64,000 bases of DNA from Cytospora piceicola (lineage: Eukaryota > Ascomycota > Sordariomycetes > Diaporthales > Cytosporaceae). Numbering within the stretch: position 1 is the first letter of the stretch; every line of letters starts with the position of its first letter. Below are positions 12,228-23,405 of the stretch, one piece after another. The position numbers and the translations under genes are program-made. The stretch covers positions 496,001 to 560,000 of the forward strand of contig JALQBC010000012.1 in NCBI GenBank assembly GCA_023375675.1, given 5' to 3'. The notes beneath the pieces were generated by a model that did not search any database, was not told the DNA's origin, and worked only from the letters and a program-made list of their open reading frames with translations.

Positions 12228-13405
12228 GGTGACAGGAAGGGCGGAGTGTGCCTGGTGCTGTTCCTCTCTGTTCTCTACTCACCTCAATTTGGCCCTCAAA
12301 GGAGACCTCTTGGGATTCTCGTTGCTGAAAGTCAGGGGCTCCAGATGATCCTCCTTGGATTGGTATGAGTGACGAGGGCGATGATGGAGGTGTGAGCGCT
12401 GGGCGAGAGCAACGGACTAATGTGAAGCAGTACTATGTCGCTTTCCTGCCGGACTTAGTAACGTCTCACATCGACATGCCCGGCCTCGAACCTCACGACT
12501 AGCAACCCATGCTCCTTCCAACTCTCCAAACTCTCAGGATGGCCCCTGAGTCTAATTCGGCCCGTCGACGCCTGTCATGTCTCATATCTGGGTCTGGAAG
12601 CAGAAAACCAGCTCTCCCTTGTCAATCAGCAGCACCTGCCTCACAGGTAGTACTGTGGCAGTGTGGTAGACGTGAAAAGCAACTGTCACATGTAGCGACG
12701 TGTATGTGGGGTGTCCCTGTCACCTCATCGACAGCTCTCATGCAGTCCTACTGACGTCAACTTGACAGGATGTCTGACAGGTCCGACAGCCTGGGGAGCT
12801 GTATGGGGTAACATGGTTTCCCGCATGGTCCGGTATCCCGTACCATGTACGTTCGGATAGTCGGCTCTTGACCACCCGAGACTGTTGGAGGTCTCCCCAA
12901 AACAGAACCAACTCCGGCAAGTATCGTACAAACAGACGGTCACACGTGATAGATACAGCAGTGGTTCACCAAGTGTCTTATGGGACTGGCAATGCGGACG
13001 TGAATGTTGTGAGGCAACGGGGGCACGCTCTGACTGCGCCTAGTTGTTGTTGGTGGCTATAGTGCTGCTGAGTAGATTATGTCTGAATGAGGTGATTTGT
13101 CCCGTGCAATGCCGGTTCACATTCGAATTCTTAATGCGCTGTTCATTATAACAGTTAAATCAACAACGTTGCGAACGCAGAGGTCTATCCCGAGGCACGA
13201 ACCGTAATGCGCATTGCTTGTCACCTGTATTTGAACAGGTAGGTCCGAACATCCATGGGAAGAGGCTATGCACATAAAAAAGGTTTACTTCTTGCCCGCG
13301 TTCAATTGATCCTGCTCACGATATGCGGCCCCGACGCCGCTCTACTATGTACAAATACGTCCCCGGTGTGAAACGCAATAGACGCTCACCTCATCTCATC
13401 TCATC
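12228..13405. other. Intergenic region between acetate kinase and RIC1
   Basis: Holds the acetate kinase promoter (right of 12227, read leftwards) and the RIC1 3' region. A (TCATC)n pentanucleotide repeat at about 13388-13411 overlaps the RIC1 stop codon. No gene seen. Confidence 0.5.
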
Positions 13406-16400
13406 TCATCTCGCCGTTCCAGCATCCGAAGGGCTCGCACTCTCTCCACTAACACTCACACTCGCATCCGACAGCTCTTCTCCATTCCTGCCGGAACTGC
13501 CGATACTGCCGGCCTTGCTCGAGGCTCCTGACCCGGAGCCATACCCGTTCGTCGTGCTCTGCGGCACCTCCAGCCTCGCCACCAGAGACCCGCCTAGACC
13601 CTCCTCGCCCTCTTTGTTCCCCGTCGCGATCCTTATATTGGCCATCTCTAACGCTTCCCTGAGCGTGTCCCCCGTCTCGTCCAGCGCGGCCAAGAACCTG
13701 GCGAGTTCTTTACACAACTCCCAGTCCTCCTCGCGCATGGCTCTGCTTAGCAGCCTGACGCTCTGCTCTGATGCGCTGGACAGCTCGTCAAAGGTATGCA
13801 GAATCAGCAAGTACCCACCTGCCGTCTTCAGACTTCCCCGCTGAAGGCTTTCCTCGAAGAGTTCCTGCGGCGGTGGGAGATAAGCGAACAAGGTGCGCCA
13901 AGACCGTACTTCGGTCTTGCGGGTGCATTGAACTACGATGTCGAGGTACTCCTTGAAGGAAGAAAGCAGAGACAAAACGCGCGGGAGGATGGCGCTTTCG
14001 GGTGAGGGCGAGGGTGACATGTCGACCTCGTCGTCGAGGACGTGATGCAGGAGGACCTCGAGGGCGTGGGCGAAGTATTCTAGGTGCTGGTACTGCTGGG
14101 CAAGGCTGAGAGCGGCTAGAGACTTGCCAGCGATGAGGTGGTGCCGGAGGATTTCGGGGAGGAACAGGTGTGTCTGAGATGAGTATTAGTAACGGGCAAT
14201 AGTAGCGAGTGAGGTGCGGTGTAATTTACCCTTATTGAGAAGCGGAAGAATGAGAAGTTGACATCCCTCCTCTGGACTAGGTCTGGCTCCACGCCCAGGA
14301 CGATTGCCTTTTCGAGCAGAACCGAGAGCGGGTAGAAATCAACGGACATGGAGACAGCGGTGGGAAGCTCGCGTTGATTCTCACCCGATATCGCATTCAA
14401 GACCTTCTGCATGTCTGTCCAGGCCTTTAGTTCGTCTCCATCGAACATCCAGAGCGAGTTGAACAGATCCTCATTCTCCACCTCTGCCGGGAGTTGCCCC
14501 CGTGGGGATGCAATCGGGTTCAGGAACGGTTGGTCCTTCATCGAGACATAATACTCCACATTTTGGGCGATGACTCGCATGTCGTACTTCAGTTGTCCTT
14601 CGTCGTTCAGTGATGGCCGAAGCAATACTAGCTTGCCATCCACCAAGAACAATACTGAAGCGACAGCAACGTCTTGTGACGGGTCACCATCGACGATCTG
14701 GGTTTCTGGTAATATCCAACTCAAACCTCTCACTCTGGCAGGAGATCGGACGATGCCATGGAATGCAATCTGGCCGACCTGGACGAGCCGAACAGATTTA
14801 CCAGAGGGAGCAAAAATGAAATGATAGAGCAGATTGTCGTACGTGTACACCAGAAGCGAATCTTCTCCAGTAGGCGTCAGGAGGACCACTGGTGATGGCA
14901 TGGGATGTACATAGGCCACTGACGCATTGTCCAGATCCTTCTCACGTGAGAAGAGACGCAGCTCATGCGACTTGTTGACCTCCACAGCGGCCACCAAGAT
15001 ATTTTGGTACCAGCACATACCGCCTCTTACTTGAAACTCACTCTCCATCTCAGGATTGGAGAAAGTTTTCCAGCGTCCGCTATTCACGCTGTAGTGAGCG
15101 AGCCCTCGGCGACCCGCGACAGCCACATATCGGCCGTCTGCGGAGATGACAGTGCATCTTATTGGCCATTGATTCAGCAGGTAGTTCGCAGGTATCCTCG
15201 ATGTGTGCCAAAGGAAAGGTTCCGCCGATATCGTGCTCATGTCTGGGAGATCATAACCCCTGTAGATCATGACACTTGATGTGCTCTGTAGGACTGTACG
15301 GAAGAGGTTTGAGGCGCTGTAGCATCCGGTGACAGCGCTTCTCGCCATCTCAAGCTGCCAGAGAGCCTCGTGCTGCAATCCGACCATTATGATCTCCGAG
15401 CCCCCTCCGAGCCATGAGGCATCCTTGATACCCGACAGCCACTGTTCTCCGTTGTTGGACGCGAGGTTCTGATCTGACACGAAGCTACTGCTCAATGGTT
15501 TGCCGTAGACGCTCCAAGTAGCCCAACCCTTTTCATAACCAGCAAATAGACAGTATCCGTCAGGCGAGTAACTCAAGGTCGTCAGGGATCCGGACTGAGA
15601 TGCTGACACAAACAACCTGTGGACGTGAGAAGGGGGCACATTGCCGGAGTAGTCCCTGACCGTGTAGACGCGGATGGCACCATCTTCGCAACCGAGTGCA
15701 ATGAGCGAAAATCGAGCGTTGATAACTGCATGTAACCCGTGCTCGTGTTTGCCCTTGGGTATGTGAAAACAATGGCCCTTGAACAGCCTCTTCGGGTCCA
15801 TCTCGCCAGTTTCCGGATTCGGCTGGCCTTTCGGAGTTCGCTGGACAGCATAGGCCTTGCCGTCACTTGTAATCCAAGTCGACAGATTCATTGACTTGTC
15901 ATTCGTCATCTCTATGACTGTGACTTTCTTTGCAACCCAGGCCATCCTACTAAGGAGCTCGGTGCTCGTCTGACTGCCAGAATCGTCCGGGGTCCATCGT
16001 ATGCACTGCACAGCAGCTGGCTTGCGGGTCGCTACAACGACTTCGTCATCGAGCGCAAGTGCGCTTTCTATCCCGGCGTCGACTTTGATTACCATGCGGA
16101 ACCGCACACTGATATCGCGCACACCCTGGCCTTCACCCGGACCCCAGAGTATTTGGTCCGGGGCTGCATGGCCCGGGCCGCCCCAGTGGCTTTGCCGTCG
16201 CCGCTGAACATTGGTATGGCTCGTGAAATATGGCTTATAGACTCGCGACTCGGCGTCCGTGGCTAGCGAATACGTAATAAGGTAGCCTAGTCTAGTCCGT
16301 ACGACGAAGATGGCGGAATCGGGGCGGAGCAGGAGGTCGAGATTGGTACCGTAGGAGGCCAGGGAGGCTTCGGATCGCACGACGACAGCAAGTATGACTG

Positions 16401-16852
16401 TGGGCTGTAGAGGGCGTTAGTTTGGTGTTTGCCAATGGCAAGGTCTTTGTCCTCAACCGCACCTTTGCTTGCCATATGGTCATGGACGTCGCGGTGATGA
16501 CGGCAAACAAGTGTCCAGTACGCGCAACCCGCAGTGCCAGAATAGGTTCTTTCAGCGGTATTGCGGTATGCACGGGTCCGTTGCTACTCGAGGCTTCGGA
16601 AGGGGAGTCGAGTAAGTCATGTTCGACGGACTTGATGCCAGGCGTCTGGGGCAAGGGTGTAATGGGAGTCGGCGGCTGGATATCGTAGCTTGAGGCGGAA
16701 TCGGCAGTAAGGAGGGAGGCCTTGTCAGCCGTGTCTGTGGCATCTTCCTGTGTAGGGGAGGGAAGGCCATCATGGGAGACAAGGAGGTTGACTTTGGCAG
16801 TCTGGCTGCTGCTTGTGGCATAAACTCGAGGAGTTCCAACCGGCCAGTACAT
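13406..16852 (-). CDS. ric1: RIC1, Rab6/Ypt6 guanine-nucleotide exchange factor subunit
   Basis: RIC1 forms with RGP1 the exchange factor for the Golgi GTPase Ypt6/Rab6, acting in endosome-to-Golgi retrieval. Three exons are inferred: 16852-16463, 16404-14230 and 14173-13406. The 58 and 56 bp introns both keep frame, giving 1,110 residues, close to the size I expect for fungal RIC1. The protein opens MYWPVGTPRVYAT, as family members do, and continues with IWQAK joined to PTVILAVVVRSEAS, LLLRPDSAIFVVRT and YLITYSLATDAES. A WD40-like N-terminal region is followed by the C-terminal RIC1 domain (THLFLPEILRHHL, YFAHALEVLLHHVL, LFEESLQRGSLKTAGGYLL). The first donor (GTGCGG) is weak but restores a family-like junction. 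The stop lies inside a TCATC microsatellite. It is divergent from THO3 across 1,032 bp. Confidence 0.9.
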
Positions 16853-17884
16853 GGCTGGCTGTGTAGAGCCGAGGGGCAGGATGAGTGGTCATTCGTGCCA
16901 GTTCGAAAATGAGAGGATGACTGCGCGAGTGACAATATACCACTACAGACGGTTAGCTCATCTTGTGAGGTGTCTTTTTGTATGCACGTTTGCGGGTGAT
17001 CTTTGCAGTTCCAATCGTTGTTGGGTGGTTAGAATTGAAGGCCGGTGGCATGTGGTGATGGCTCAAGCTTAAGCTCAAAGAGCGCGACTTGGAGCTTGAT
17101 CTCTTGTTCAATCAGTTCGAACCCAACAAGGTCCATAACGTCGGCTCATTTTTGGGGCTAATTTGGTGGAGAATCAACTCTGGCCCCCTGTTATGCTGCT
17201 TCGAGGGCCCCTGAGCTGCTGGGCCAATGGAAGATCTTAGGTGCGCTGACCACTAAAACCCTCCGCCTGTGCAGCATGGAGCCCCAAAATAGCAGGTGTA
17301 GACAGTCTCCCATACTTGACTAAGTACCTAGGTAGCTCTGCTCCTAGATAGCACGGAGCATGCATAAGTACTTACCTTGGTATTGAGATGGAATTTCATT
17401 TATAAGGCCCTTCACCCACTGAGCTTCACAACACCACCACCAAGAACACCAACAGTCACCTTACCTGGTGCAGGGAGTTAAGGCTATGCTTCTGGAGTCA
17501 AGGTTGTCACTTTACCATTCTCCTTCAAATTTCCATGACACAGGCTGAGGAATTCTGAGCAGCCTTTCCTCTCACTCGCTCCCAGTCTCCGGTAGCCTGT
17601 CTTTTCAGCCTGACAACTCCAAGCTGCAATAGTCAGGGCAACCAGTAATCCTCTAGATTATATACCTGTGTATAGCGTCTTGGTTCAGAAGTTGCCTCAG
17701 TAGTACGAGGTTTGTGAATTGGAGTAGGTGGTCGGTCCCACAAGCAAGAAAACCCAACTGCACCCAGTAAGTCATCCAGACCACTATACGATTATAACAC
17801 ATTAAATGTTGACCTTCATGTCTAGAGACGGCTGGGCTCACCATCCCATAATAACCCACGTTCCATTTCCCTCATCCTTTCATT
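16853..17884. promoter_or_regulatory. Shared divergent promoter region of RIC1 and THO3
   Basis: A 1,032 bp region between two start codons pointing away from each other, so both promoters must lie here. A TACCTAGGTA-type palindromic motif occurs near 17325-17335 and an AAGTACTT-like copy near 17367. I see no other defined element. Confidence 0.5.
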
Positions 17885-19233
17885 ATGGCTCCTCTTAAGC
17901 CCCGAATTAGTGCTACCAAGGATCGGTTCTCTGCCCATTTCAGCCAGCAGAAACCCCAAGCATACTCTGATACTACATCATCACGGGCTGTATCCTCTCA
18001 TAAGTATGTCGGCCATTATCGCGCTTTCCTGGTTCTTTCGACAGTGGAATGAGGAAGAAGGAACTTCCGCTGACAGGCAAACCATCGGTCATAGTATTCG
18101 GTCAATTGGCTGGAACCCGCTCGGCAGCCTCATCGCCACAGGGGCCACTGACAAGACCCTTCGTGTTTGTAAGTCAGATCGACTTCGTCTGTCGGAAAGA
18201 CGCCCACCTGACACATTTTGTAGGGAACCCTGAGAAGCCCAATGTCCGTTTCTCCACCGAGCTCAAGGGCCACGCCGCGCCCATAGAGAAGGTTGCCTTC
18301 AACCCTGTCAAGGACGCCGAGCTATGCAGTGTATCCAGCGACGGTGTCGTCAAGTTTTGGGACGTCCGTACCAAGAACTGCGTCAACGAGGTCAAGGGCC
18401 TTGGTGACGCTTTTACTCTGGCCTGGCACCCAGACGGCGAAACTCTCGTTGTCGGAAACAAGGTGAGAGACCATCCGAGACGTCTCAGGAGAACCGTCCC
18501 AGGAGAAATCCAGTATCGCTGACAAGCCGCCCCCAGGACGACGACGTCCACGTCCTCTCCCCCACGCAGTCCACGCCGTTGTCCAGCCACCGGGAGCCCG
18601 TCCAGACCAACCAGCTCTCCTTCTGCTGGGGCGGCAAGAACGTCTTCGCGTCGACCGGCGACGGCGAGGTCCGCATGCTGTCCTACCCGGACTTCACGCC
18701 CGCGCTGCGCTACGACTACGACCGGTCCAGGATCGACGGCCCCGGCTCCACCAGCGAGTACATGATGAAGGGCCACACCTCCTCCTGCCTGTCGGTCGAG
18801 CTCAGCCCCAACGCCCGGTACCTGGCCTCGGGCGGCACCGACTCGGTCATCTGCCTGTGGGACACGCAGGATTGGATTTGCCAGCGGACATTCACGGACA
18901 TGATTGGCCCCGTTAAGAGTCTGAGTATGTCTATTTCGCCCGAGCCTCTTTTTACTATATTCCCGACTTCATCGTTCACGTTCTTATCGGGTCAACCACT
19001 AATGCTTGTCATATTGCACAGGTTTCACCTTCGACGGCTTCTACGTCTGTGGAGGCAGTGACGAGGGTACTGGAATCGAGGTCTACCACTGTGACTCTGG
19101 CGAGCGCGTCCACACCTTCAAGACAGCTAGCCCATCACCCGTCGTCGCTTGGGCTCCTACCCGTTATATGCTGGCGTACAGCGACCTTGGCCAGCTGCGC
19201 ATCATCGAAGCTCAACACATTGACCGGAAGTGA
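17885..19233 (+). CDS. tho3: THO complex subunit 3 (THO3/TEX1), WD40 protein
   Basis: A WD-repeat subunit of the THO/TREX complex, which couples transcription to mRNA export. Five exons are inferred: 17885-18003, 18077-18168, 18224-18462, 18537-18924 and 19022-19233, giving 349 residues. Family text is clear after splicing: SIGWNPLGSLIATGATDKTL, RFSTELKGH, VEKVAFNPVKDAELCSVSSDG-like repeats, VVKFWDVRTK, EPVQTNQLSFCW, HTSSCLSVELSPNARYLASG, LWDTQDWICQRTF, SDEGTGIEVYH and APTRYMLAYSDLGQLRI. Introns 2-4 have good donors (GTAAGT, GTGAGA, GTATGT) and keep frame. The first intron is uncertain: a GTATGT donor at 18004 must use the AG at 18075-18076 to keep frame, but its branch site is poorly placed; an alternative is a GTATCC donor at 17990 with the AG ending at 18044. 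The gene converges on RRN3. Confidence 0.88.
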
Positions 19234-19569
19234 GACTGGAGTCTTCGGTGATATGGAAAAAGCATTAGGAACCACCCGAGAGATGGGGGTTGGTGTCAAA
19301 TACCCGAATCGTTGCAAATCACCATAGGGAATCAACGCAGTTGTTTTAAATGCCTTCTCTGTACAATTGTCTCGCTCAGATCTACTTGGATATCTATCGA
19401 ATGTGCTTTTGAAAGTGATTGCCATCCGGCGTACATAGATCTTCCGAAAACGCCCCTGAAAATGCTCCCTATTTCCGTGCCTGGTATCTGAGCTGCCAAA
19501 ACGCCGTAGCATATGCTTCTAGTTTCCGAATTCCTGAACGCCATTCATCGCCGAAATTTCATCACACCC
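19234..19569. other. Convergent THO3/RRN3 3' region
   Basis: 336 bp between two stop codons. It must hold both 3' untranslated regions. No other feature seen. Confidence 0.5.
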
Positions 19570-21686
19570 TCATCTTCTTAGACCCCCTTCGTCCGTCTCA
19601 GTATCCTCCTCGAGCTCCTCATCGAAGGTCTCGTCACCCTCCAAGCTTCCCTCATCATCGCTGTCATCCTCCTCATCATCAAGACCCGGGAAAGGGTTGT
19701 AGGGAACGTAATCTCCATCGACCCAGTGGCGGCTCTCAGGTAACTGGTATGGGTCGAATGGGAAGTAAGGTGTAAGCTGCAACCAGCTCTCGTCGTAAGG
19801 GTTGTGGCTTGCTGTTTCCCGCAACGCCTCCACGCTCGAGGAGACGTATGAGGACAGGTAGATCCGCCGGTTGGCCTCAATCTTGTCATGGACGTACATG
19901 AACCCCAAGTGGCCCGCTAGCTTGGCGAATTCTTGTACGATGGTTGGGTGACAGACTCGCAGAGGGTTGAAATCGGACCAAATGTTCGCCCGGAGGAGGG
20001 GGTACAGCTCTTCCATCCACACTAGCTCTTGACCAAGGTAGGAGGCGGGATCGTCCGGGTCAACGGCGTCCGGGGTCTCTATCACCAGATCGCGCCATCG
20101 GAAGCAGAATATGTACAAGAGACCCTGGAAAAGGGCATAGTATGGTGTGAATCGCCTCAGGTCGGGTCGGGCGGTGGCCTGGTGTCGATATCGGTAGGAG
20201 TCGATATGCTTGATGAGCACTGTGCAGATTGTCCTCACGGACTCGGCGGGGAGCTTCTTGCCACGAGCAGCAAAGCTTGCAAGGTATGCGGCAGCATTCT
20301 GTCTTGTAATCATCGAGTTCTGGTTTCCGAATGCAATGTCCAGTAACACTCCAGCAAATCTGTCCATGAGATTCTCGGAGAGCTGACTGAAATGGAAGAT
20401 GATGAACTGGGTATGCCGGCTTGAATATGTAGGTAGGATGATATTGACAAATTCCGAGAGCATGTTTTCGAAGACATCTCCGGCGCCATCGGAGTCTGGG
20501 TTGGCAAATATTGGCTCGTAAACTTCGAAGAGGCTGTTCATGATGGAGTCCATCTTCTGGATATGTTGCGCCGCTTTGATAATTCTACCACTGAGCTCGT
20601 GTCGATCGTCACTCTCATCGCTCGCAACAGACTCGACATCGCTAATGTCGTCGTCGATTTCGGCGTCCTCGGCGCTGGAAGATCGAAGTTGCTGGATGAC
20701 ACCGGCAGCAATATCGTCGTCAGCCTCATCGAGGTCAACTTGGATCTGGACGTCAATCTAGTCTTGTGTAAGCGCACGCTCGGCCTTGAGACAGGGCATA
20801 GAATGCTTACCTTGACGAGTCGATCTGTGATCAATTCCATGATCTCAGGCCCCATATCCGGTGCATACTCTCGCAGGCGCAGGAGGTTCTGCACAAAAGC
20901 CGTGTGGATTGCGTTGGACTCGTCGGAGAAAGGGAATTCCTTGTTGATCAAAGAGAGCAGTACACGTCTTGCTGCTGGGAAAAGCTGCAGTACGTGTCCA
21001 AGAGCCCGATGAAGGCGTCGTCGCATCACGTCACAGTCAACCTCTGGGAAGTCCTCCGCTCTCCACTGTGATGGTTTGAAGCACCGGAACTTTTCCACGA
21101 GCATTGCGAGCACGTTGCTGAGGTAAATCGACTGGCCAGTGACAAGGTTGGCGAGGAAGTCGATGTAGGCACCCACGAAGTCGTCAGGCCGGCCCAGCCA
21201 TGGTATATTCAAGATCTCGTGTACAAGACCGGAACAGGATTTACCAATTTGAGGTGCGCATGCCTTGAGAGCGTTGATGTAGAATATCAGGTCGGAGGGG
21301 TCGACTTCATCGTCGACTCGAATCGAGTTCGTCGTGGGCTTCCTCCGTCGGTCGTTCTCGAAAATTCCCTTGAGCGTGTCGTACCCCTCCTGATCTCCCA
21401 GGGTGTTCTCCTTGAGAGCTTTCAGCACCACCCCCTTGATGTCTGCTGCCCTCTTCTTGTTCTCAGCTGGTGTCATGGCGCCTATGCTTTTCACTGTGTT
21501 GTGCTCCATGTCGAAGGAGACCGTCTTGCGACGTTTTATTGAGCTCTCCGGCTGTGGCTCTTCCTCATCTTCCTCTCTTGCCCGACGTCCCAGATGCGTC
21601 GCCGTTCGCAGGATACTTTTCAGGGCAGAGCTTCTGAGAGTTGGCGATGACCGCCGCTCTGCTCTAACAGGAGTGGCAGTCGCCAT
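19570..21686 (-). CDS. rrn3: RNA polymerase I-specific transcription initiation factor RRN3
   Basis: RRN3 (TIF-IA) binds RNA polymerase I and brings it to the rDNA promoter, linking ribosome synthesis to growth. Two exons, 21686-20811 and 20757-19570, are joined across a 53 bp intron (GTAAGC donor, TAG acceptor) for 687 residues. I chose the ATG at 21686 (MATATPVRAERRSS) because upstream in-frame sequence lacks family-like text. Key blocks are KRRKTVSFD (nuclear localisation type), PSDLIFYINALKACAPQIG, RPDDFVGAYIDFLANLV, an internal acidic segment just after the intron (DEADDD through DESDD), MDSIMNSLFEVYEPIF, FIIFHFSQLSENLMDRFAGV, RQNAAAYLASFAARGKKL and YYALFQGLLYIFCFRWRDLV. The C-terminus ends in a strongly acidic tail. 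These match the RRN3 HEAT-repeat family and its acidic patches. Confidence 0.93.
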
Positions 21687-23282
21687 GGCGGGTGGCGTAA
21701 CGCCGGGTCTTATGAGATCGAAGGTGTCGAGGATATCGCAGGTATCGGGGCTGCCTGTTCGGAGTCGGAGTTCACGGCTAGTTGGAAGGTGTTGGGTGAG
21801 GCAGCGATTATGAATTCTGGTAAAGGCTGATCTGACATGGTATGTCTCTCCATAGGAGGGATGAAGGGATCGTTGTTGGAAACAGCGGCAGTTGAATGCC
21901 AATAGGACGTACACTATAGGCAGAACATTGAAGGTGGTGAGAATTGGTAGGTAGATTTTTCCCCTCCAAGAGGAAATTTAGCACGCGAGAGAGTGGATTC
22001 CGCTCCGCTTTTGCAGTGTGCACTTGAGCGGGTTGGCGGGACACGGGCCTTGACGCGCTGGACCCCAGAATATGGTGGTCCGTGCACATCGGGCTCCACA
22101 CCGGCGACATTTGCTCACGACGCGTTAAGTGATCGATCGCCCTTATCAACGTGTACTGTGTAAAACAGCTCCTGCAGTATCAACCTGCCAACCTTGCCTT
22201 CAACTAACCCTACAATTAACCCAAACCTTTGGCCGTACCTATTCCAGCATCACAGTATTTTTCCCCATTGAATCGTCGTCAGCAGTGCTTGCTTCAGGTC
22301 TGTACAAGAGTGCCTGAGAGATCCAAAGCGAACCCTGAATGGCTTCACCAACGAAGCAAAAGGTTCCTATGAGTAGCACCGTCACCAGGCAGCGTGCTTT
22401 ATCCCCTTCACCTTGCTTCAACATAAGACCAGTCTCACAAACGCATCTTTTGCATAATCGGAGCTCAAATATCGCTCGCTGGTGACTTCGCAACACTCCG
22501 ATTAGGTATAACCGACATGGGTACAAGAAGGATCTCAAGAAGGATCTGAAAAGACAACAGTTACAGCTCGGCCACGAAGACGTGGATCTCAAGCCCAACT
22601 AATCGGCACTGCGATTTTCAAACCAAACCCGCTCTTTTGCAATGGTTGGAAGGATGCCGGGAGGTCCTTTCGAATTACTACGTACGCAACAGTGGCTGGA
22701 GATGGTCATGGCCACACAAGCTCTGCTGATGATGTTCAGCTGAAAATGCCTATACAAGGGATTTAGTACGCGAACTCGCAATCGACAGTGGGAGTCCGAG
22801 GCAAGCAGCCCTGTCAGCAACAATGGATTTCACCCGCATCGGAGCAGAGACTTCAAGGCACCGGAATGCCATCTTGGAGGGCCGATGAAATGGTCTTCCT
22901 TTCAGGCAACCCAGGCTCGCTGAAGGCGATCCTCATCAACGCGAGGGCAGCGTATCTCTTGGAGATCAAGACGTGGCGGGCTGGCGGGCTCTTGAGTGAC
23001 GATCTCCACCCATCCGCTCTGTTGATTCGCAGGAGGCCTTCAAAGGCCCACAGGGGTCAGCCGACTGCCGTGTGGCACTGCAACCCTTCAATACCTGGCG
23101 GCTGGGCCCTGCCTTGCTCGTGTCCACAAGCCAACACCCCCCGGAAAAGCAGGATGGGGAAGAAAACAAGCCGCAGTTGCGGGTCCATAATCACGAGCCT
23201 GACGACACAGAGACGACGAACGCCCCGGTGCCCTGCCTGCAATGTTGTGTGCTTGTTTCTTCTGTCGCCATGGGCACGTAGG
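21687..23282. other. Intergenic region between RRN3 and the transposon-like element
   Basis: Contains the RRN3 promoter. A + strand open frame at 22788-23300 runs into the inverted repeat of the element but has no recognisable domain; I treat it as chance. Composition changes abruptly just after 23400. Confidence 0.5.
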
Positions 23283-23405
23283 TCAACCAGGGTACACTAA
23301 AAGTTCGCAGGGGCACTAAAATATGGGCCGGCCCTCTTTTCCGTACTCTACCTGTAAAAACTTAAAGGATATAGAATAGCCTGCCCTAAAAGGGGAGTGA
23401 TCGGC
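23283..23405 (+). repeat. Left terminal inverted repeat
   Basis: Pairs without gaps with the reverse complement of 30285-30407. By my count 109 of 123 positions match and all 14 differences are transitions. Two CACTAAAA words lie 20 bases apart inside it. The copy is far less AT-rich than the DNA it encloses. Confidence 0.9.

Noticed and set aside
10752..12368. 538-codon open frame on the + strand opposite acetate kinase
   Set aside because: It is the complement of the GC-rich acetate kinase exons and intron. Its Arg/Ala/Gly/Val-rich content shows no domain, while the - strand has clear catalytic motifs.
23260..23276. GTCGCCATGGGCAC near the left end resembling GTCGCCATAGCAC right of the element, as a target duplication
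   Set aside because: The words lie some distance outside the repeats and at unequal distances, so they are not in the position of a target-site duplication.
22788..23300. 170-codon open frame ending in the left terminal repeat
   Set aside because: No recognisable domain. It runs into transposon sequence, so at best it is a chance frame.
23294..23330. CACTA-type transposon end (CACTAAAA at the repeat)
   Set aside because: The inverted match continues outside the CACTA word on both ends, so CACTA is not the element's terminus.
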